From JBHEKP01 sp041859375 (GTDB lineage Bacteria > Hydrogenedentota > Hydrogenedentia > Hydrogenedentales > CAITNO01), in assembly GCA_041859375.1 (NCBI GenBank), contig JBHEKP010000098.1:1-19117 (forward strand): DNA of 19,117 nt. Reading direction: 5' to 3'. Positions 8,110 through 15,421 of this stretch are shown here, piece by piece. Below the pieces are notes generated by a model, which was not told the DNA's origin, did no database searches, and was given only the letters and a program-made list of their open reading frames with translations. Position 1 is the first letter of the stretch. Each line of letters starts with the position of its first letter. The translations under genes were made by a program, and so were the position numbers.

Positions 8110-8125
8110 AGCAAAGGCCGTGCCT
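8110..8125 (-). promoter_or_regulatory. Sigma-54 (-24/-12) promoter upstream of amtB
   Basis: On the minus strand AGGCACGGCCTTTGCT matches the consensus TGGCACG-N4-TTGCW at every position except the first T. The invariant GG and GC are exactly 12 bases apart, start to start. The start site would fall near 8099, giving a leader of about 235 bases before the amtB ATG. RpoN and NtrC control of amt genes is known in many proteobacteria, which agrees with this placement. No convincing NtrC site was found; a weak TTGC-N10-GCAA dyad at 8188-8205 lies at about the right upstream distance. Confidence 0.78.
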
Positions 8126-8187
8126 GGGCGCGCATGAAACGCTCCAAGGCCTCCCCCCAAAAAATTGGCGTAATTGAATTTCTGGAA

Positions 8188-8217
8188 TTGCATCCTGATT
8201 GGCAAATCAATTAGATT
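8188..8217 (+). promoter_or_regulatory. Candidate sigma-70 promoter for the tyrosine phenol-lyase-like gene
   Basis: TTGCAT (8188-8193) and TAGATT (8212-8217) are separated by 18 bases inside a local AT-rich island of the 548-base divergent gap. Each box matches four of six consensus positions. The same stretch holds the imperfect dyads TTGC-N10-GCAA and GATTGGCAAATC, so it may be a regulator site. The implied leader before the ATG at 8413 is about 190 bases. Confidence 0.3.
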
Positions 8218-8412
8218 AGCCCCCTTGAGAAAGATCACCCCGTGGCCGCGCCGTTGACGGCACGGTGTGTCGTGGCAGGGTTTCCGTCCTTCCAAGGGTG
8301 GTGTTTATGTGCGGCGTCGTTCTTTCTCCGGAATTGAATGAAACGCGAAGCGCCGCCGTCCGGCGCGGGGCGGGCGAAGAGTCAAACAACAGGATTCAAG
8401 GAGCGAGCAGTC

Positions 8413-9870
8413 ATGGAAAAGTCCCCAGTGATTAAGTTTTTTAACGGCGAAAACATCCCGGTTGAGCTGCACAAGGTGCGCATGGTGCAGAAGCTGTACC
8501 TCAACCCCATCGAGGAGCGCCTGGAGGCCATCAAGGAGGCCGGCTACAACTCGTTCCTGCTGAGCACGCGCAACGTTTTCCTGGACATGCTCACCGACAG
8601 CGGCACGAACGCCATGAGCGACCAGCAGATATCGTCCATGCTGGTGGCGGACGACGCCTACGCCGGCTCGCAGAGTTTCGAGCGGCTCCAGGCGGCGGTG
8701 GAGGAGGTGTTCGGCCTGAAGTATTTCCTGCCGGTGCACCAGGGCCGCGCGGCGGAGCACATCGTGTTCCAGGCCTTCGTGAAGCCGGGCGACATCATCC
8801 CGATGAACTACCACTTCACCACGACCAAGGCCCACATCGAAATCCCGGGCGGCACCATCCTCGAGATTTACCGCGACGACGCCGTGCAGATCAAGAGCAC
8901 CGTCCCCTTCAAGGGCAACATCGACATTGACAAGCTGAAGGCCGTCATCGCGCAGCACGGCGCCGAGCATGTCCCGCTTGTGCGCATGGAGGCGTCCACC
9001 AACCTCATCGGCGGGCAGCCCTTCTCCATCGCGAACATGCGCGAGGTGCGGGCCATATGCGACCAGCACAACATCCCGCTCGTGATGGACGCCAGCCTCA
9101 TCGGCGAGAACGCTTACTTCGTGAAGCAGCGCGAGGACGAGTTCAAAAACACGTCCATCAAGGACATCCTCCTGACCATGTGCGGCCTCGCCGACATCGT
9201 CTACTTCTCCAGCCGCAAGGTCAGCTCGACCCGCGGCGGCGGCATCGGCTCCAGCAACATCAAGTACTTTGACAAGCTGAAGGACCTGGTCATCCTGTAC
9301 GAGGGCTTCCTCACCTACGGCGGCATGTCCGTCCGCGAGATTGAGGCCATGGCCGTCGGCCTGCGCGAAACCCAGGACGAGACCGTCATCAGCCAGTCCC
9401 CCTCCTTCATCAAGTACCTCGTGGAAACGCTGGACGCGGCGGGCGTGCCCGTGGTGACGCCCCCCGGCGCGCTCGGCTGCCATGTGGACGCCATGGGCTT
9501 CCTGCCCCACGTGCCGCAGACCGAATACCCGGCCGGCGCGCTGGTCGCGGCGTTCTACCTGATTTCCGGCGTGCGCGGCATGGAGCGCGGCACCGTGTCC
9601 AGCGTGCGCAACCCCGACGGCACCGACCTGCTGGCCGATCTGGAGCTGATGCGCCTCGCCCTGCCCCGCCGCGTCTTCACCCTCTCCCAGGTCAAGTACG
9701 TCGCGGACCGGCTCATCTGGCTGTTCAAGAACCGCGACCTCGTCGGCGGTCTCCGCTTCTACTATGAGCCGAAGATCCTCCGCTTCTTCATGGGCAAGAT
9801 GGAGCCCACCTCCCCGTGGCCCGAAAAGCTCATCGCCAAGTTCCGCGAGGACTTCGGCGACAGCCTGTAA
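8413..9870 (+). CDS. Tyrosine phenol-lyase-like PLP enzyme (beta-eliminating lyase)
   Basis: This 485-residue protein belongs to the tryptophanase/tyrosine phenol-lyase family, which splits aromatic amino acids into pyruvate, ammonium and phenol or indole using PLP. AAGGAG nine bases before the ATG supports the start; an upstream in-frame ATG at 8338 adds an unconserved extension. Visible residues include Tyr83 (DDAYAGS, general acid), Asn197 (NLIGGQPFS), Asp226 (PLP ring nitrogen) and Lys269 (SSRK, Schiff base). Positions that separate phenol-lyase from tryptophanase are phenol-lyase-like: Thr136 (FTTT), Arg392 (MERG) and Phe458 (LRFF), where tryptophanase has Asp, Ile and His. Two residues differ from both: the Arg after the cofactor Asp (DATR) is Leu229 (DASL), and the usual SGKKDCLVNIGG loop is SSRKVSSTRGGG. 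The reaction is therefore likely but unproven. It is divergent from amtB and ends in a strong terminator. Alignments were made by eye from memory. Confidence 0.87.
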   Translation: MEKSPVIKFFNGENIPVELHKVRMVQKLYLNPIEERLEAIKEAGYNSFLLSTRNVFLDMLTDSGTNAMSDQQISSMLVADDAYAGSQSFERLQAAVEEVFGLKYFLPVHQGRAAEHIVFQAFVKPGDIIPMNYHFTTTKAHIEIPGGTILEIYRDDAVQIKSTVPFKGNIDIDKLKAVIAQHGAEHVPLVRMEASTNLIGGQPFSIANMREVRAICDQHNIPLVMDASLIGENAYFVKQREDEFKNTSIKDILLTMCGLADIVYFSSRKVSSTRGGGIGSSNIKYFDKLKDLVILYEGFLTYGGMSVREIEAMAVGLRETQDETVISQSPSFIKYLVETLDAAGVPVVTPPGALGCHVDAMGFLPHVPQTEYPAGALVAAFYLISGVRGMERGTVSSVRNPDGTDLLADLELMRLALPRRVFTLSQVKYVADRLIWLFKNRDLVGGLRFYYEPKILRFFMGKMEPTSPWPEKLIAKFREDFGDSL

Positions 9871-9889
9871 CACCCCGCGCAGACAACAG

Positions 9890-9929
9890 GCCCCCGCAGC
9901 CGGAAACCGGTTGCGGGGGCTTTTGTTTT
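9890..9929 (+). terminator. Rho-independent terminator of the lyase gene
   Basis: A 14-bp stem (9890-9903 with 9907-9920, one G-T pair) with an AAA loop is followed directly by TTTTGTTTT. It lies 19 bases after the stop. It is in the convergent gap to the alcohol dehydrogenase and works best in the plus direction, since the other side lacks a T-run. Confidence 0.93.
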
Positions 9930-9962
9930 GTAATTCATGCGCCGCCCGGCGGGGGCAACGCC

Positions 9963-11006
9963 TCAGCCGTGCGGGTGGATGACCACCTTCATGCCCTCGC
10001 GGGATTCCATGGCGGCGAAGGCGTCGTGGATTTGGGACAGGGGGAAGCGGTGGGTGATGAGCGGGTCCACACGCACGATGCCGCGCGCGATGAGCTCCAC
10101 CGCCATCCGGTGGTGGCGCGGGGTGCTGCCGTGGGAGCCGGTGACAAAGCACTCCTTGTAGTGGATGGTGTTTGAGGGGACGGTCATGGGCCGGGCATCC
10201 TTGGGCAGGCCGCCGAAGAGGTTAACCACGCCCCGGTGGGCCACCATGTCGATGGCCTGCTCGTGGGTCTCCACGGAGCCGCAGGTGGTGACCACCACGT
10301 CGGGCCCCTCGCCGCCGGTCTCCTCCAGGCAGCGGGCCACGATGTCCTCCGCGGAGGAGTCAATGTACACGTCCGCGCCGTAGGTCTTCGCCAGCTCCAT
10401 GCGGCGGCGGCTGCGCTGCACGGTGATGACCTTTACCGCGCCCATGGCGCGGGCGAGATCGATCATCATGCAGCCGATGGGGCCGAGGCCGATGATGGCG
10501 ACGGTCTTGCCGAGGGACATGCCCGCGAGCTCCAGACCGTTCACGGCGCAGGCCAGCGGTTCGGCGAGCGCGGCCTGGTCGAAGGTCATCGCCCCGCCGA
10601 AGGGGGTGACGGGACCCTCCGCCAGCAGCAGCGGCGTGAGTTCCATGTACTGGGTGAAGGCGCCGGGGATCTGGTAGCCCACGGCATAGTTGACGGAACA
10701 GTTGTTGCCCTTGCCGTCGCGGCACCAGCGGCACTGGCCGCAGGGCACGTCCGCGCCCAGGGCCACGCGGTCGCCCTCGCGGACGCGGGTGACATTCGCG
10801 CCTGTTTTCACCACGACACCCGAGGCCTCATGGCCCATGACGGCGGGATAGGCCACGCGCGGGTTCCCGTGGTGCAGGATGCGGACGTCGGAACCGCATA
10901 TCGCCACTGACTCCACCTTGAGCAGGGCCGAATCAGGACCGATCTCCGGCGTTTCCGCCTCCACCAGGGCCAGTCTGTCAATACCCTCAACAACCGCCTT
11001 GATCAT
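9963..11006 (-). CDS. Zinc-dependent medium-chain alcohol/polyol dehydrogenase
   Basis: This 347-residue cytoplasmic MDR-family enzyme resembles sorbitol and threonine dehydrogenases, which oxidise a secondary alcohol with NAD(P). Catalytic zinc ligands are visible as Cys37 (ICGSD), His59-Glu60 (GHE) and Glu149 (ALAEPLACA). The structural zinc lobe has all four cysteines, Cys89, Cys92, Cys95 and Cys103. The Rossmann motif GLGPIG is at 173-178. Nothing is truncated. The substrate cannot be told from the sequence; sugar alcohols or sugar acids are typical for the group. GAAGGA precedes the ATG. The gene starts 34 bases after the stop of the secreted glycosidase-like gene and is probably its operon partner. 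It converges on the lyase gene. Confidence 0.92.
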   Translation of the reverse strand: MIKAVVEGIDRLALVEAETPEIGPDSALLKVESVAICGSDVRILHHGNPRVAYPAVMGHEASGVVVKTGANVTRVREGDRVALGADVPCGQCRWCRDGKGNNCSVNYAVGYQIPGAFTQYMELTPLLLAEGPVTPFGGAMTFDQAALAEPLACAVNGLELAGMSLGKTVAIIGLGPIGCMMIDLARAMGAVKVITVQRSRRRMELAKTYGADVYIDSSAEDIVARCLEETGGEGPDVVVTTCGSVETHEQAIDMVAHRGVVNLFGGLPKDARPMTVPSNTIHYKECFVTGSHGSTPRHHRMAVELIARGIVRVDPLITHRFPLSQIHDAFAAMESREGMKVVIHPHG

Positions 11007-11040
11007 TCAAGCAATCCTTCAGGTTAAAACCACAGGCGAC

Positions 11041-13269
11041 CTATTTCGCCTGCTCGAACTGCAACTCGTATTTCCCGTCCGCCGCGGGGAAGACCACCCA
11101 TTTGTCGTCGGCGGCATAACGCACCTTGCCGCCGCCCGCCTTCACGGATTTCACCTTCCAGCCCGGGGTCAGCGCGACATACGCCTGGGTGTCGCCGTCC
11201 AGGGGTGCGGCCACAGTGCAGGTCAGCACGCCCTTGTCGCCGTTCCATGACAGCTCAGTGACCTTGTCCAGCCCGAAGGTATAGCCCTTGGAAACGCCCA
11301 TAAAGGTCGGGCGCTCCAGCTTCGGGCAGAGCCCGTAGGTCGTGAACCGGGCGGACGGGGGAATCTCACCGTTTTCGGGCACCACCACCTTGCCGCCCTC
11401 GGGCCGCCACGCAAAGAGCGCCGTCTCGTTGTCGCCGGCCTCAACACTGCCGCACTTCCACGCGGGCGCGCCGGAAAAGGCGAGCAGGCTGGAGCCCATG
11501 GAACCCACCGCCGGGGAGTGCAGCTTCACGGACCAAAGCAGCGGGCTCTGCAGATGCGCGTCCTGGGCCTTGCCCTTGATCACTGGCGCCTTGAGCGCCT
11601 CCGCCAGTTTGGCCCGGCCCCCGGACGCGGGACGGCCCAGCACCTCAACCGGCCCCTGCCAAAGGCGGATGGCGGCCATCGTCTCCTCGTCCAGCGCGGA
11701 CAGGCCGTCCGCCTGGAAACGCACCGGCGCGAGCGCCACCCCGTAGGTGGACATGCGGCTGCCCGCGGCGGCGGCCTCAAGCCAGGCGTCCCGCTCCGCC
11801 TTCAGCGTGGTCGCGGCGGCGGGGTACACGGCGGCCTTGCCCGCCGCGGCGGCGCACACCGCGCCGATGGCGCGCCAGTCCGCCTCCATCCGCGAGACGC
11901 CAAACTGCGCCAGCACCTCGTCCGGAACGCCGGAGGGCTCCACCACCACAAAACCAAATCCCCCGCCAACCAGCCCGGCCATGCGCTTGCGGATGAACTC
12001 CGCGCCCTCGGGGGTGGCAGGATTCGCCCAGGTCCGGCCGTCGGCCGACTTGGCGGTGAACGCGCCGCCGCCGTCAACACACAGGGGGTCCACCGTGATG
12101 CCCGGCGTGCCCCCCTGGTTCCTCAGCTCCCTGGCGGCCTTGCCGATATCCTTGGGGTAGCGCGGCGCCGCACCCTCCAGCGAACCCGGCCTGCCCTCCC
12201 AATGGGACGGAATCAGCGCGTGAAAAATACCGTTCGCCATGGCGTCCTGCGCCAGGGCCTTCAGCGCGGCGAAGTCCTCAGTGTCCGGCACGGTCACCCA
12301 GGCGCGGGGGCCGTTTTCGGGCTTGGCGGGCCATTTAAGGCTGTTCATCGCCCATGAATACTGCAGGTCCTGCTGGGCGGAAATCCGGCCGTAGGTCACC
12401 CACACGGGGTCTGCGGCCAGCGTTTCGCCGGGCTGGAGCACCAAACCGGGGGCGTAGTCGCACACAATGCTCCCCTGCCACGCACCGCCCGAGGACTGGA
12501 GGTCCACACCGGACCGCGAGCGGCCCGAGGGCAGCACGCCAAAACCGAAGTCAAAACCCTTCACCGGGTCATGGAAAAGCACATTGGCGGGCGGCGCATC
12601 CTTTGCGAACACGGGGAACCCACCCCGCACCTCAATGAAGCGGCGGCGCACCTGGGTGTCGGCGGAAAGTCCCGAAATGGAGCCGGGACCGAAGGCGGCG
12701 CACACGACCTTTTTCACGGTGACGGGTGAGGGCGAATCGTTGCGCAGGGTGATGTTCATGCTCAGGAAGGGCCACTGCTCAAAGGTGTCGAAGCGGTGGT
12801 TCACGGAAAGCCCGTCCACCGGGGCGAACTGGACCGAATAATGGGTGCCGCCGCCCAGCGCCTCCTCCGAGGTGTACTTGTCCCGGCTCATCACCGTTTC
12901 CCTGCGGCCCAGCTCGTCATGCCGCAACACCCGGCCGTCGCCCAGTTCGATTGAAAAACCCACATCCCTCACCAGCACCTCCGGGTTCTGAATGTCCACC
13001 ACCTCGCTCTTTACCCGGATGCGCCATTCGGCGTTCACCTTGCAATAGTCCACATGCAGATTGCCCTCGGTGTAGGTGTAGTGCTCGCGGAGCGACCAGG
13101 GCAGTTTGTCCGGCGCGGCCTCCTCGGCCTTTTTCGGGGCCGCGGCCTTCTTTTTCGGGGTGGGGGATTTTTTCTTCTCCGCGCCAAAAACGGGCGTCAC
13201 CGGCAGCGCCAGCGCCGCCAGCACCGTCAAGGCCAAAAAAAGAAACAGGGCATTTCCACGCTTCCGCAT
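11041..13269 (-). CDS. Secreted degenerate alpha-galactosidase (GH36)-like protein
   Basis: This 742-residue exported protein has a signal peptide (1 to about 29), then a Lys/Ala/Pro-rich linker (31-55). A beta-sandwich N-terminal domain (about 58-300) is followed by a (beta/alpha)8-like region (about 320-545) and a C-terminal beta domain (about 640-742). The barrel keeps the outline of GH36/GH27 alpha-galactosidases: RYPKDIGKAARELRNQGG (370-387) aligns with the strand that normally gives the 'glWvePe' motif, and GFGFVVVEPSG (437-447) with the strand that carries the nucleophile Asp (usually KxD). That Asp appears to be Glu444. The later RIGPD-type acid/base motif is replaced by SRMSTYGVAL (504-513). 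It may therefore be non-catalytic or use a different chemistry. The start is supported by GGAG and the signal peptide; longer in-frame starts back to 13674 would run through the promoter region. The neighbouring dehydrogenase is downstream in the same operon. Confidence 0.7.
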   Translation of the reverse strand: MRKRGNALFLFLALTVLAALALPVTPVFGAEKKKSPTPKKKAAAPKKAEEAAPDKLPWSLREHYTYTEGNLHVDYCKVNAEWRIRVKSEVVDIQNPEVLVRDVGFSIELGDGRVLRHDELGRRETVMSRDKYTSEEALGGGTHYSVQFAPVDGLSVNHRFDTFEQWPFLSMNITLRNDSPSPVTVKKVVCAAFGPGSISGLSADTQVRRRFIEVRGGFPVFAKDAPPANVLFHDPVKGFDFGFGVLPSGRSRSGVDLQSSGGAWQGSIVCDYAPGLVLQPGETLAADPVWVTYGRISAQQDLQYSWAMNSLKWPAKPENGPRAWVTVPDTEDFAALKALAQDAMANGIFHALIPSHWEGRPGSLEGAAPRYPKDIGKAARELRNQGGTPGITVDPLCVDGGGAFTAKSADGRTWANPATPEGAEFIRKRMAGLVGGGFGFVVVEPSGVPDEVLAQFGVSRMEADWRAIGAVCAAAAGKAAVYPAAATTLKAERDAWLEAAAAGSRMSTYGVALAPVRFQADGLSALDEETMAAIRLWQGPVEVLGRPASGGRAKLAEALKAPVIKGKAQDAHLQSPLLWSVKLHSPAVGSMGSSLLAFSGAPAWKCGSVEAGDNETALFAWRPEGGKVVVPENGEIPPSARFTTYGLCPKLERPTFMGVSKGYTFGLDKVTELSWNGDKGVLTCTVAAPLDGDTQAYVALTPGWKVKSVKAGGGKVRYAADDKWVVFPAADGKYELQFEQAK

Positions 13270-13369
13270 GATTTTTCTCCGGAGTTGCAGCTTCAAGGAA
13301 TGGTTGTTTCGTGGGTTAACACCCGAAACAGGCCCGTGATGCCCGTTATTACGTGGTATCACCGGCGGA

Positions 13370-13375
13370 ATTATA
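13370..13375 (-). promoter_or_regulatory. TATAAT -10 for the glycosidase-like/dehydrogenase operon
   Basis: The minus strand has a perfect TATAAT about 100 bases before the ATG at 13269. The sequence 17 bases upstream (GCAATT) is a poor -35, so an activator or weak basal activity is possible. It lies about 60 bases from the TetR operator on the opposite side of the divergent gap. Confidence 0.5.
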
Positions 13376-13431
13376 CACAAGCCACCGGCACAATTGCTCC
13401 ACCAACCCTCACCCACAAAAAAATCAAACGC

Positions 13432-13460
13432 TTGACTTAAACAAATGTTTGATGTATGCT
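13432..13460 (+). promoter_or_regulatory. Sigma-70 promoter of the tetR-RND operon
   Basis: TTGACT (13432-13437) and TATGCT (13455-13460) are separated by exactly 17 bases. Five of six and four of six bases match consensus. The start would be near 13467, giving a leader of about 70 bases before the regulator. Confidence 0.75.
13437..13452. promoter_or_regulatory. Palindromic TetR-type operator inside the promoter spacer
   Basis: TTAAACAAATGTTTGA is a near-palindrome (arms AAACA and TGTTT) that fills the spacer between the -35 and -10. A second imperfect dyad, TCAAACGCTTGA (13424-13435), overlaps the -35. Binding here would block RNA polymerase, the usual autoregulation of TetR-family repressors. 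The encoded repressor is 86 bases downstream. Confidence 0.7.
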
Positions 13461-13537
13461 GTCGCTGGTTTTTCCAGCAATGTGTTGAGAACCCCGTGCC
13501 TTGGCAGTGAAACGTTCCGACACACAGGAGGCCCGTC

Positions 13538-14176
13538 ATGACAAAACCAGCCCTTACCGGAACAAAACTGGCCCTTTTGGAGGCGGCGGGGGAATTGTTC
13601 GCGGAGCACGGGTTGGAGGGGACAAGCATCCGGGCGATTGCGGAAAAAGCGCAGGCCAACATCGCCGCGGTCAATTACCACTTCGGCACCAAGGAAAACC
13701 TGTACACGGAGGCGTTGCGGCATGTCGCGACCTGTGCGCCCGTCATTCCTCCGGAAGTATTCTTGGCCCGCCTCAGGGGGGGCGGTGTGGAAAACAGTCC
13801 CGAGGCGGTCATTCGGGACCTTGTGCAGGACAGGGTCAGCAATTACCTGTCGAAAAAAAGCCCCGAATGGCACACAAAGCTGTTGATGCGGAGCCTGCTG
13901 GAGCCGAACCAGGCGCTTGAGCAGCTCATACAGCAAATTTTCACCCCCGATCAGGACGGGCTGATGGAGCTTGTCCTCGAAATCAACCCAAAATTAAGCC
14001 CATCGCAGGCGCGCATACTGGTTTTCTCAATGATTGGCCAGTGCGTCTTTTATGTGTTCGCCAAAGCACCCATTCTGATTCTGCTGAAAAAGGAAGGGTA
14101 TGACGACGCGTTCACAAGGGAAATCGGTGAAACCGTGTCCCGGATCATGATGTCCGCCCTGTATTCATTCCCCTGA
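13538..14176 (+). CDS. TetR-family transcriptional regulator (CerR/DUF1956-like)
   Basis: This 212-residue protein starts at an ATG after a perfect AGGAGG. The N-terminal TetR DNA-binding domain spans about residues 9-57, with LLEAAGELFAEHGLEGTSIRAIAEKA and the recognition-helix signature AAVNYHFGTKENLYTEAL. The C-terminal ligand-binding half is alpha-helical and similar in style to the CerR/CecR (DUF1956) type. Such regulators usually repress an adjacent efflux operon until a drug-like ligand binds. It is first in an operon with the adaptor gene (45 bases downstream) and the RND permease, and its promoter contains a palindromic operator. Autorepression is inferred. Confidence 0.93.
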   Translation: MTKPALTGTKLALLEAAGELFAEHGLEGTSIRAIAEKAQANIAAVNYHFGTKENLYTEALRHVATCAPVIPPEVFLARLRGGGVENSPEAVIRDLVQDRVSNYLSKKSPEWHTKLLMRSLLEPNQALEQLIQQIFTPDQDGLMELVLEINPKLSPSQARILVFSMIGQCVFYVFAKAPILILLKKEGYDDAFTREIGETVSRIMMSALYSFP

Positions 14177-14221
14177 GCACAACCACGCGAACCCACCCCC
14201 AACCACGCCCGAGGCATCCAT

Positions 14222-15421
14222 ATGAACCTGTTGAAAAGCATCATAAAAAACATTCTGACGCTCCTTGTGCTGGCCGGACTGGTCTGGCTCGGCTATAAGT
14301 CCTTTGCCGGGGGCGAGAAAAAGCGGGACGAGGCGGCGGCGGTGGAAAAAGTGGCCGTCCCCGTGGCCATGGTTCCCGCCGAAAAACGCGACTTTGAGGA
14401 TCATGTGCTGGTCCAGGGCAATGTGCGCGCCAAGAATTTCGCCATGGTGGGCCCGGTCATCGGCGGCACGATAGAGGCCATCCACGTCAGCGAGGGGGAT
14501 TCCGTTGTTGCCGGTGAGACAAAACTCTTCGAGGTGGACTCGGTGACCCTGACGAAGGCTTTGGAGGTGCGGCGGCAGGATCTGGCCGTGGCCATGAACG
14601 CCCGCCTCCAGAAGGAGGCAAGCCTGGAGCAGGTGCAGGCGGATTTCCACAAGGCGGAGGTGGATCTGCGGCGCTACGAACTCCTTTACGAGGACAATGT
14701 GGTCTCCATAGACGTGCTGGAGCAGCAGCAGTCGCGCCACAAGCAGCTCAAGGCGGCCATCCGCCTTTCAGAATCGGTGGTGCAGCTGGGCGTGGAGCAG
14801 GAAAAACAGGCGGCCATCGCCGTGGAAATCGCCGAAAAGAACCTGCGGGACGCGGTCACCGTGGCCCCCATCAGCGGCCTGGTCACGGCCAAACTGGCCG
14901 AGGTGGGGGAGATGGGCAGCGCCGGAACCCCCGTGCTCCGCATTGAGGATCCCTCGGAACTTGAGGTGACGGCGTTCCTTCCGGCGCAGTACTACGACCG
15001 GGTGCGGGAGGGTGAAACAACCGCGCGAATCAGCGTGTACGGCATTGACGCGGGGACGCTTCCGGTGACCTACAAGAGCCCGGCAATCAACCCGAAACTG
15101 CGCTCCTTTGAGGTCCGCCTGGCACTTCCCGCGCCGCCGGCCGGCGTGGCCACCGGTGCCATCGGCGAGCTTGCCCTGGTGCTGGAGCGCCGCTCCGGTG
15201 TTGCCGTGCCCTCCGCCGCGGTGGTGACCAGGGACATGAAAAAACTGGTGTTCACCGTGGAAAACGACACCGCCAGGTCCCTTGAGGTGAAAACCGGCCT
15301 TGAAAACGGCGGCTGGATCGAAATCATGTCCGGCGTGGCGGAGGCGACCCCGGTGGTGACCATGGGCCAGACGCTGATAGAGGACGGCGGCCCGGTCAAG
15401 CCGCAGAGCGGGGTGAAGTAA
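14222..15421 (+). CDS. RND efflux periplasmic adaptor (membrane fusion protein)
   Basis: This 399-residue protein links an inner-membrane pump to an outer-membrane channel. It has an uncleaved-looking N-terminal membrane anchor (about 7-25). The first half of the lipoyl/barrel-sandwich domain is at about 76-107 (GPVIGGTIEAIHVSEGDSV), a coiled-coil hairpin runs at about 110-205, and the second lipoyl half is at about 211-243 (APISGLVTAKLAEVGEMGS). Beta-barrel and membrane-proximal domains follow to the end. There is no lipobox cysteine, so it is membrane-anchored rather than a lipoprotein. Its stop overlaps the permease start as TAATG, so translation is coupled. The RBS before its own ATG is weak (GAGG). 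Confidence 0.93.
   Translation: MNLLKSIIKNILTLLVLAGLVWLGYKSFAGGEKKRDEAAAVEKVAVPVAMVPAEKRDFEDHVLVQGNVRAKNFAMVGPVIGGTIEAIHVSEGDSVVAGETKLFEVDSVTLTKALEVRRQDLAVAMNARLQKEASLEQVQADFHKAEVDLRRYELLYEDNVVSIDVLEQQQSRHKQLKAAIRLSESVVQLGVEQEKQAAIAVEIAEKNLRDAVTVAPISGLVTAKLAEVGEMGSAGTPVLRIEDPSELEVTAFLPAQYYDRVREGETTARISVYGIDAGTLPVTYKSPAINPKLRSFEVRLALPAPPAGVATGAIGELALVLERRSGVAVPSAAVVTRDMKKLVFTVENDTARSLEVKTGLENGGWIEIMSGVAEATPVVTMGQTLIEDGGPVKPQSGVK

Noticed and set aside
8188..8205. NtrC enhancer site upstream of the sigma-54 promoter
   Set aside because: TTGC-N10-GCAA resembles the ends of NtrC sites but lacks the inner GCAC/GTGC bases and is one base short. It is too weak to call.
8305..10152. Long open frame (615 codons) on the minus strand opposite the lyase
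   Set aside because: It spans a clear terminator and the convergent dehydrogenase end, and its composition is antisense-like. The plus-strand enzyme is conserved.
13270..13674. Longer N-terminus for the glycosidase-like protein from in-frame starts up to 13674
   Set aside because: The extension would cross the tetR promoter and operator and the start of tetR. The signal peptide and RBS fit the ATG at 13269.
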